Source: Actinomycetes bacterium (GTDB taxonomy: Bacteria; Actinomycetota; Thermoleophilia; Solirubrobacterales; 70-9). Taken from it: a stretch of DNA of 15,968 bases. The position numbers were made by a program, and so were the translations under genes. The notes under the pieces were generated by a model. It had not been told where the DNA came from, did no database searches, and saw only the letters and a program-made list of their open reading frames with translations. Below, in pieces: positions 6,874 through 12,166 of the stretch (position 1 is the first letter of the stretch; the number at the start of each line of letters is the position of its first letter). The stretch is taken from positions 1 through 15,968 of the forward strand of contig JAEZIQ010000132.1 of assembly GCA_023436605.1 (NCBI GenBank). The letters are read 5' to 3'.

Positions 6874-7698
6874 GTGAGTGCGGGCTTCTACAAGCCGAGG
6901 TTCCTGCGGGTCTTCGCCGGGCTGGTCTACCTCTACCTGTTCATCCCGATCGCGATCGTGATCGTCTTTTCGTTCAACAGCCAGAAGTCGCTGCAGGTCA
7001 TGGAGGGTCTCTCCTTCCGCTGGTACACCGAGTTCTTCAACGATCCGACTCTGATGGATTCGCTGCTCACCTCGGTCCAGATCGCCCTGCTCACCATGGT
7101 GATCTCGACGATCGTCGGGACGGCGTTGGCGATCGGCCTGGTCCGGGCCCACTCGGGTACCGCCAAGGGCTTCAACATCCTGATGCTGGTGCCGCTGATA
7201 ACCCCGGAGATCGTGGCCGGCATCTCGGCGCTCCTGATCTTCTCCCAGCTCGGCATCGCGCTCTCGATCTGGACCATCGTGATCGCCCACATCACCTTCT
7301 CGATCTCCTATGTGACGATCGTGGTTCGCGGCCGGCTCGCCTCGATCGGGGTCGAGGTGGAGGAAGCGGCCCAGGACCTGGGGGCCAGCCGTTGGGAGTC
7401 GGTCCGGCTGGTCCTGGTGCCGGCGCTCTGGCCGGCGATCGTCGCCGCGGGCCTGCTGGTATTCGCTCTCAGCTTCGACGACTTCGTTCTTTCCTTCTTC
7501 ACCACCGGCGAGGACGCCCAGCCGCTGCCGGTACGGATCTGGTCGATGATCAGGTTCGGGGTCTCACCGACGATCAATGCGGTCGGGACCTTGATGATGG
7601 TCGTCTCGATCAGCGCCGTCGCGCTGGCGGTCCTGATTCCGAGGCTTTTCGGACGCCGTGAGAGCGGAGTCAAGGTTCTTACCGGAGCGGAGGAGTGA
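6874..7698 (+). CDS. ABC transporter permease, PotC-like
   Basis: A 274-residue second permease of the same importer. Seen: first membrane segment FAGLVYLYLFIPIAIVIVFSF, several more hydrophobic helices, and a good EAA loop with EEAAQDLG at 163-170 followed by SFDDFVLSFFTTG, which is typical of PotC. The start is GTG at 6874, preceded by GGGGGCG with suitable spacing. Upstream in-frame codons would run back into the previous gene. A GTG overlapping the previous stop (6842) is in another frame and stops at once. The gene follows its partner permease by 28 bases. Confidence 0.88.
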   Translation: MSAGFYKPRFLRVFAGLVYLYLFIPIAIVIVFSFNSQKSLQVMEGLSFRWYTEFFNDPTLMDSLLTSVQIALLTMVISTIVGTALAIGLVRAHSGTAKGFNILMLVPLITPEIVAGISALLIFSQLGIALSIWTIVIAHITFSISYVTIVVRGRLASIGVEVEEAAQDLGASRWESVRLVLVPALWPAIVAAGLLVFALSFDDFVLSFFTTGEDAQPLPVRIWSMIRFGVSPTINAVGTLMMVVSISAVALAVLIPRLFGRRESGVKVLTGAEE

Positions 7699-7700
7699 GG

Positions 7701-8789
7701 ATGGCCGAAGAAGCGATCGCAATCCAGGGGGTCACGAAGCGGTTTGGCGACTTTGTCGCGGTCGATGACGTGAACCTCTCGATCGCCCAGGGCGAATTCT
7801 TCTCGTTACTCGGACCATCGGGCTGCGGCAAGACGACCACCCTGCGAATGCTGGCCGGATTCGAGATCCCGACCGACGGTCGAATCCTGCTCGAAGGTGA
7901 ACCGGTCGAGACGGTTCCGCCGCACAAACGGAACGTCAACATGGTCTTCCAGAGCTACGCGCTGTTCGAGCACCTCGACGTCGAGGGCAACGTCGGCTTC
8001 GGGCTGAAGCGGAGGAAGGTGCCGAAAGAGGAGATCCAGACCCGGGTCGCCGAGGCCCTCGAGCTGGTCGACCTCTCCTCACGCTCCACGGCGCGGCCGA
8101 ACGAACTCTCCGGTGGCCAGCGCCAGCGGGTCGCCCTGGCCCGGGCCCTGGTCAACCGGCCGCGGGTGCTGCTGCTCGACGAGCCGCTCGGAGCGCTCGA
8201 CCTGAAACTGCGGCGTCAGATGCAGATCGAACTGAAAGAGATCCAGCGCGAGGTCGGGATCACCTTCGTCTACGTCACCCACGACCAGGAAGAAGCGCTC
8301 TCGATGAGCGACCGGATTGCGGTGATGAGCGCCGGCCGGGTCGCCCAGTGCGGTCCTCCGGAGGAGATCTACGAGCATCCGAAGGAAGAGTTCGTGGCCG
8401 GCTTCATCGGCATCTCGAACCTGCTCGAGGGCAAGGTGGAATCGGGCGGCCGGGCCCGGATCGGTGACGACTGCCTGCCGGTTCCCGGGCTCGATGGCCG
8501 CCCGGTCGGGGAAACGGTCCAGATCGCGGTCCGGCCGGAGAAGGTCGCCGTCGACGAGATCGGCGGCGACCCTTACGCGATCGAGCCGGAAATGTTCACG
8601 GTCGAGGGTCAGATCGAAAGCAAGGTCTACCTCGGGGTCGGCAATCAGCTCACCCTGAAACTCGAGAACGGCAGTCGCCTGGTGGCGCTGGAGCAGGCGA
8701 CCTACCGGATGCGGGCCGACGAGCAGTGGGAGGTCGGGCAGCGCGTGCGGATCGGCTGGCACCCCGAGCACTGCATGGTTTTGTCCTGA
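7701..8789 (+). CDS. ABC transporter ATP-binding protein, PotA-like
   Basis: A 362-residue ATPase that powers the importer. Seen in order: Walker A GPSGCGKT (38-45), Q-loop Q84, signature LSGGQ (136-140), Walker B LLLDEP (157-162), H-loop His194 in VTHDQEEAL, then a C-terminal TOBE-type regulatory domain from about residue 240. All nucleotide-binding residues are intact. I chose ATG 7701 because AGGAG (7691-7695) is five bases away; a GTG two codons earlier (7695) overlaps the ribosome binding site. It is the last gene of the operon and faces the MFS gene tail-to-tail with only six bases between the stops. The family includes importers of polyamines, iron and opines; the binding protein points to an amine. 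Confidence 0.92.
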   Translation: MAEEAIAIQGVTKRFGDFVAVDDVNLSIAQGEFFSLLGPSGCGKTTTLRMLAGFEIPTDGRILLEGEPVETVPPHKRNVNMVFQSYALFEHLDVEGNVGFGLKRRKVPKEEIQTRVAEALELVDLSSRSTARPNELSGGQRQRVALARALVNRPRVLLLDEPLGALDLKLRRQMQIELKEIQREVGITFVYVTHDQEEALSMSDRIAVMSAGRVAQCGPPEEIYEHPKEEFVAGFIGISNLLEGKVESGGRARIGDDCLPVPGLDGRPVGETVQIAVRPEKVAVDEIGGDPYAIEPEMFTVEGQIESKVYLGVGNQLTLKLENGSRLVALEQATYRMRADEQWEVGQRVRIGWHPEHCMVLS

Positions 8790-8795
8790 GGCGGG

Positions 8796-10436
8796 CTACC
8801 CCGGGGGTGGGTGCCTGGTCAGGGCGGGGGTTCGACCGGTGTTCGAGGTGACCCAGCGCGAGCGCCGGAAGAAAACCCTTCCCGCCTGGACCCGGTCCGA
8901 TCTGCGGACGAGGAGGAAGCAGGCCAGGGCACCGAGCAGGGCGATCAGCGCGGTTGTGTAGAAGACCAGCTCGTAGCCGGCGACGTGACCGTCGAGCACG
9001 TCCTTGAGGGCGTACTGGATCACGTCGGACTCGGAGTCGATGTCGATCTGTCCCAGTCCCTTCTGCTCGATTTCCTGGATGAAGCCTTTCCACTCTGCGT
9101 TCTGGGCCGCGGTCGGGTGGATCCCCTTCTCGGCCAGGGACTCGTTCGTGGTGTGCATCGACATGCTGATCAGGAGCGCCGTGAGCAGGGCGATCCCGAC
9201 CGCACCGCCGAGCTGCTCGCTGGTGTTGATGACCCCGGCCGCCTGGCCCTGGTCCTCGGGCGGCACCGAATCGAGCCCGGTCGGGTCGTTGACCGTGAGG
9301 ACCATGCCGAGCCCGATCCCCTGGAGGATCAGACCGGGCAGGAGGTAGACGTACTCCCGTTCGTGCACCGCCAGGGCGAAGGCGACGCCCGAGGCGGCCA
9401 GCACCAGGAATCCCGCGGTCAGCGGTATCCGGCCGCCGACCCGGTCGAAAATCCGTCCGGCGATCGGACCGGCCAGCATGATCGGAACGGTCGCCGGAAT
9501 CAGCGCGATCCCGGCCTCGATCGGTGAAAGACCGATCATCATCAGCAGGAAGTAGGGCAGCAGGTAGGCCGTGCCCAGCTCGATCATCCCGGCCAGGAAC
9601 TGGCTGATGTTCGAAGCCAGGAAGTTGAGGTGCCGAAAGAGCCGGAATTCGATCATCGGGTTCTCCGAACGCATCTCGACGAAGTAGAACCCGATGAAGG
9701 CGAGGACCGAGATCGCCACCGGCACGATCACCTGAGGTGATCCGAAACCCAGCTCGGCCGCCTGGCTGAGCCCGTAGACGAAGCCGACGATGCCGATCGA
9801 GAACGCCGTGACCCCGGGCAGATCGAGGCTTGTCGGGGCGCCGTCGTTGAGCTTGAGCGGGGCGGTTGCATGGAGCGTGAGCAGCAGGGTGATGATCGCC
9901 AGCGGCGCGTTGACCAGGAAGACGAACCGCCAGTCGACCGAGGCGAGCCCGCCACCGATGATCGGACCGAGCGCCGCCGCGAACGCTGCGAAGCCGGCCA
10001 GCAGGCCGAGCGCCTTGCCCTTCTCCTCACGGGGAAAGGTGGCGGAGACGATCGCCACCGCGGTCGGCATCATCAGGGCGGCTCCGGCGCCCTGGACCGC
10101 CCGGGCCGCGATCATCCAGGGTACGTCCTGGGCGAACCCGGCCATGGCCGAGGCACCGGCAAAGATCACCGCACCGCTGATGAAGATCTTCCGCAGGCCG
10201 AAGATGTCGCCGAGCCGGCCGCCGAGCACCATCAAGGCAGCGAGCGGCAGCATGTTCGCGGTCAGAATCCACTGGGAAACCGAAGGGTTTCCGTGCAGGT
10301 CCTCCATCGCATCGGGGATCGCGAGTGGGACCGAAGTCTGGTCGACGAGGATCATCGCCGAGCTCACCGTCATGGCGATCAGCGTGATCCACATCTTCCT
10401 CCGTGAGGTGACGTCGGGGGTCGAAGCCTCCGGCAT
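8796..10436 (-). CDS. MFS multidrug exporter, DHA2 (EmrB/QacA) family
   Basis: A 546-residue membrane protein with the length and pattern of the 14-helix proton-coupled drug exporters. Seen: VDQTSVPLAIP in helix 1 (a variant of the family's LDxTVVNVALP), motif A GGRLGDIFGLRK (72-83), motif B from R112 (RAVQGAG), and antiporter motif C near residues 148-163 with GPIIGGG. There are many hydrophobic helices and a basic, Pro-rich cytoplasmic tail. ATG 10436 has no ribosome binding site. It sits six bases from a strong -10 box, so a leaderless mRNA fits better than the in-frame TTG just before it (10439). An internal ATG at 10394 preceded by GGAGG would only trim the cytoplasmic N-terminus. Its substrate is unknown. 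It may export a compound linked to the upstream TetR, but promoter and hairpin separate it from that operon. Confidence 0.9.
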   Translation of the reverse strand: MPEASTPDVTSRRKMWITLIAMTVSSAMILVDQTSVPLAIPDAMEDLHGNPSVSQWILTANMLPLAALMVLGGRLGDIFGLRKIFISGAVIFAGASAMAGFAQDVPWMIAARAVQGAGAALMMPTAVAIVSATFPREEKGKALGLLAGFAAFAAALGPIIGGGLASVDWRFVFLVNAPLAIITLLLTLHATAPLKLNDGAPTSLDLPGVTAFSIGIVGFVYGLSQAAELGFGSPQVIVPVAISVLAFIGFYFVEMRSENPMIEFRLFRHLNFLASNISQFLAGMIELGTAYLLPYFLLMMIGLSPIEAGIALIPATVPIMLAGPIAGRIFDRVGGRIPLTAGFLVLAASGVAFALAVHEREYVYLLPGLILQGIGLGMVLTVNDPTGLDSVPPEDQGQAAGVINTSEQLGGAVGIALLTALLISMSMHTTNESLAEKGIHPTAAQNAEWKGFIQEIEQKGLGQIDIDSESDVIQYALKDVLDGHVAGYELVFYTTALIALLGALACFLLVRRSDRVQAGRVFFRRSRWVTSNTGRTPALTRHPPPG

Positions 10437-10442
10437 CAATTC

Positions 10443-10470
10443 ATCATAGGAGCAGCTTCAACCGTGTCAA
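10443..10470 (-). promoter_or_regulatory. Near-consensus promoter of the MFS gene, leaderless start
   Basis: Reading leftward: -35 TTGACA (10470-10465), a perfect match; 16-bp spacer; -10 TATGAT (10448-10443), one mismatch. Six bases (GAATTG) separate the -10 from the ATG at 10436, so the expected +1 is the A of the start codon. This agrees with the missing Shine-Dalgarno sequence. Confidence 0.7.
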
Positions 10471-10481
10471 GCGGGTGAAGC
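10455..10481. promoter_or_regulatory. Inverted repeat bracketing the MFS -35 box, candidate operator
   Basis: Seen: GCTTCAACC (10455-10463) and GGGTGAAGC (10473-10481), an inverted repeat with 8 of 9 positions matching and a 9-base centre that contains the -35 hexamer. Placement is right for a repressor that occludes RNA polymerase. The TetR protein of 11346-12044 is a possible binder, by proximity only. Confidence 0.4.
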
Positions 10482-10494
10482 GCTTTTGGGTCAA

Positions 10495-10541
10495 CTCGGT
10501 GACGCGGTCTGGTTCCCTGGGAACCCCGGCGCGTCACCGAG
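10495..10541 (-). terminator. Large GC-rich hairpin after the crotonase gene, probable terminator
   Basis: Seen: perfect 12-bp arms CTCGGTGACGCG (10495-10506) and CGCGTCACCGAG (10530-10541). Between them is a second palindrome GGTTCCC/GGGAACC (10511-10517 and 10519-10525). It starts five bases past the crotonase stop on the minus strand and precedes the MFS promoter. There is no U tract after it, so it could be a U-less terminator, an mRNA 3'-end stabiliser, or a protein-binding dyad. Confidence 0.5.
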
Positions 10542-10546
10542 CTGGT

Positions 10547-11320
10547 TTAGCGACCCTGGTAGGTCGCCTTGCCGGGTCCGTTCTCGAGGAAGGAGTCAAC
10601 CGCGTTCTTCAGATCTTCGGTTTCGAAGAGCTCGGCGGCGTCGCGACGGGTCACCCGGTCGGCCCCGGCCATGCCGTCATCCCGCCAGCCCCGGAGGATC
10701 CGCTTGGTCATCGCGTGGGCGAGGGTTGGTCCGTTCGCGAGCCGGTTGGTCAGCTTCCGGGCGTAGGCGTCGAGCTCATCATCGGCCTTGACCTCGTTGA
10801 CGACGTTCCAACGCTCGAGGGTGGCGGCGTCAAACAGCCCGCCGGTCATGACCAGTTGGCGGGCCCGGCCCGAGCCGGCCCGCTCGGCCAGGCGCTGCGG
10901 ACCCCCCATGGAAGGAGTCAGGCCGACCACGATCTCGACCAGACCGAACTGGGCCGATTCGGAGGCGATGATCAGGTCACAGGCGAGCGAAAGCTCGAAG
11001 GCAGCGGTCAGAGTCAGGCCGTGGGCGGCGAAGACGACGGGGAAGGGGAGACCCTCGACCCGGTCGATCAGGCCCATCAGCTGCTCCCAGAGACGGGTGC
11101 CTTCGGCGGCCGAGAGTCCCTTGAACTCCTGCACGTTGACGCCGCCGGAGACGACCTTGCCTTCGGCCCGGATCAGGAGACCCCGGGGTGGATCGTCCTG
11201 GATCGCATCGATCGCGGCGATCAGTTCACCGGTCATCGCCCGGTCGAAGAGATTGAGCGGCGGGGAGTCGAGCGTGACCACGGCCATCGGGCCGTCGCGC
11301 TCCGTTTTGACGAGAGGCAT
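10547..11320 (-). CDS. Enoyl-CoA hydratase/isomerase (crotonase) family protein
   Basis: A 257-residue soluble enzyme of the crotonase superfamily, acting on a CoA thioester. Seen: N-terminal strands (MAVVTLDSPPLNLF), first oxyanion-hole region SGGVNVQEF (58-66), and AFELSLACD with Glu109 and FGLVEIVVG with Glu129, which match the two catalytic glutamates of rat enoyl-CoA hydratase (E144 and E164). PSMGGPQRL follows. The usual GGG before the first glutamate is TAA here, so the second oxyanion-hole glycine (rat G141) is Ala106. Both acids being present supports a hydratase, but isomerase or hydrolase activity cannot be excluded. ATG 11320 lies 25 bases after the TetR stop with no clear ribosome binding site, so it is probably read from the TetR transcript. 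It may belong to the pathway that TetR controls. Confidence 0.85.
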   Translation of the reverse strand: MPLVKTERDGPMAVVTLDSPPLNLFDRAMTGELIAAIDAIQDDPPRGLLIRAEGKVVSGGVNVQEFKGLSAAEGTRLWEQLMGLIDRVEGLPFPVVFAAHGLTLTAAFELSLACDLIIASESAQFGLVEIVVGLTPSMGGPQRLAERAGSGRARQLVMTGGLFDAATLERWNVVNEVKADDELDAYARKLTNRLANGPTLAHAMTKRILRGWRDDGMAGADRVTRRDAAELFETEDLKNAVDSFLENGPGKATYQGR

Positions 11321-11345
11321 GGGCGGAGGATAGCCCGGCCCGGGC

Positions 11346-12044
11346 TCAGACCTTGGTGAATCCCTCGAGGATCTGACGCAGGCCGAGCACGAAAAGCTTC
11401 TCGTCACGCTCCGGGTCGACCTCGGAAAGGTCGAGGATCCGATCGAGCGCGGCCCGGGTCTCCTGCGACGAAGTGTCCTGGATTCCCGCCTGCTGCCGGA
11501 ACTTTTCCAGCTCGTCGTGACCGGGATGTTGGGGGCCGAGTTCCTCGTTGGCGTTGAGGCGGCTGGCCGCGTAGAGCGCGTTCCCGAAGCAGTAGCTCGC
11601 GTAGTAGTGGAATGCGTCGCCGGCCGCTTCGCCGGAAACCCCGAGCCGTTCGAAGACGTTGGCGAACAGTGCCATGCCACCGGCCGAGAGCTCGTCGGAA
11701 CGCGGGATCGCCGCCATGTACGGGGTTATCTTGTAGTGCTTGAGGAAAGCCCGTCGGGCAAACAGTCCGACCGTGATCAGGGTTTCGACCGGGTCGGACT
11801 CGAAGGGGTTGCCGACTTCGACGGTGGTTTCGGCGAGGACTTCGGTCCAGACCAGTTCGACGGCCGCCTGGACGATCTCCGCGCGCGACGCGTAGTGGTG
11901 GTAGATCGCCGACGGAGTGACGTTGAGCGCCGTCGCCAGCTGACGGATGCTCGGGTTGCCTCCGGCATCGAAAAGACGCAGCGTTTCGGCGGCGATCTCC
12001 TCGGGTTCCAGATGAGTTGTGCGCCCAGCTGCCAGTCGAGTCAA
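11346..12044 (-). CDS. TetR family transcriptional regulator, TTG start
   Basis: A 232-residue regulator unrelated in detail to the one at 4240. Seen: helix-turn-helix domain with PSIRQLATALNVTPSAIYHHYASRAEIVQ at about residues 30-58, the canonical TetR YHHY recognition-helix end, then an all-helical C-domain with FARRAFLKHYKITPYM and DAFHYYASYCFGNALYA. The start is TTG at 12044: a strong AAGGAG lies eight bases upstream, and no other start keeps the whole DNA-binding domain. It leads a probable two-gene unit with the crotonase and is divergent from the LAL regulator across 122 bp. Likely targets are its own promoter region and perhaps the MFS promoter. The ligand is unknown; an acyl-CoA is possible given the crotonase. 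Confidence 0.85.
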   Translation of the reverse strand: MTRLAAGRTTHLEPEEIAAETLRLFDAGGNPSIRQLATALNVTPSAIYHHYASRAEIVQAAVELVWTEVLAETTVEVGNPFESDPVETLITVGLFARRAFLKHYKITPYMAAIPRSDELSAGGMALFANVFERLGVSGEAAGDAFHYYASYCFGNALYAASRLNANEELGPQHPGHDELEKFRQQAGIQDTSSQETRAALDRILDLSEVDPERDEKLFVLGLRQILEGFTKV

Positions 12045-12052
12045 CTGTACTT

Positions 12053-12058
12053 CTCCTT
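12053..12058 (-). promoter_or_regulatory. Strong ribosome binding site that fixes a TTG start
   Basis: AAGGAG on the minus strand, eight bases before TTG 12044-12042. It is the best Shine-Dalgarno sequence in the leftward genes and is the main reason to accept the TTG. Confidence 0.75.
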
Positions 12059-12096
12059 TTGCCTGTGTCCTGATTGCCTCTCGTTGCTCCGGGGGC

Positions 12097-12140
12097 CGGA
12101 ATCCACCCGGAACTGAACACTGAACGGAATCTAACCGAAA
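12097..12140. repeat. Imperfect 16-bp direct repeat between two divergent regulators
   Basis: Seen: CGGAATCCACCCGGAA (12097-12112) and CGGAATCTAACCGAAA (12125-12140), identical at 13 of 16 positions and 28 bp apart start to start. Each copy holds two CGGAA-like cores 11 bp apart, about one helical turn. Between them is a 7-base tandem (CTGAACA, CTGAACG). It lies upstream of the LAL regulator start and the TetR start, a natural place for a regulator site. Binding is inference. Confidence 0.5.
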
Positions 12141-12166
12141 AGGTGTCCACTTAGTATTTGTCGCAC

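Noticed and set aside
8790..8812. CCCCGGGGG palindrome at the tail-to-tail junction of the ATPase and MFS genes as a bidirectional terminator
   Set aside because: It has no room for a loop and no T tract, and it lies inside the MFS coding end.
12152..12157. TAGTAT as the -10 box of the LAL regulator gene
   Set aside because: No matching -35 at 16-18 bp. Kept only as a remark in the gene entry.
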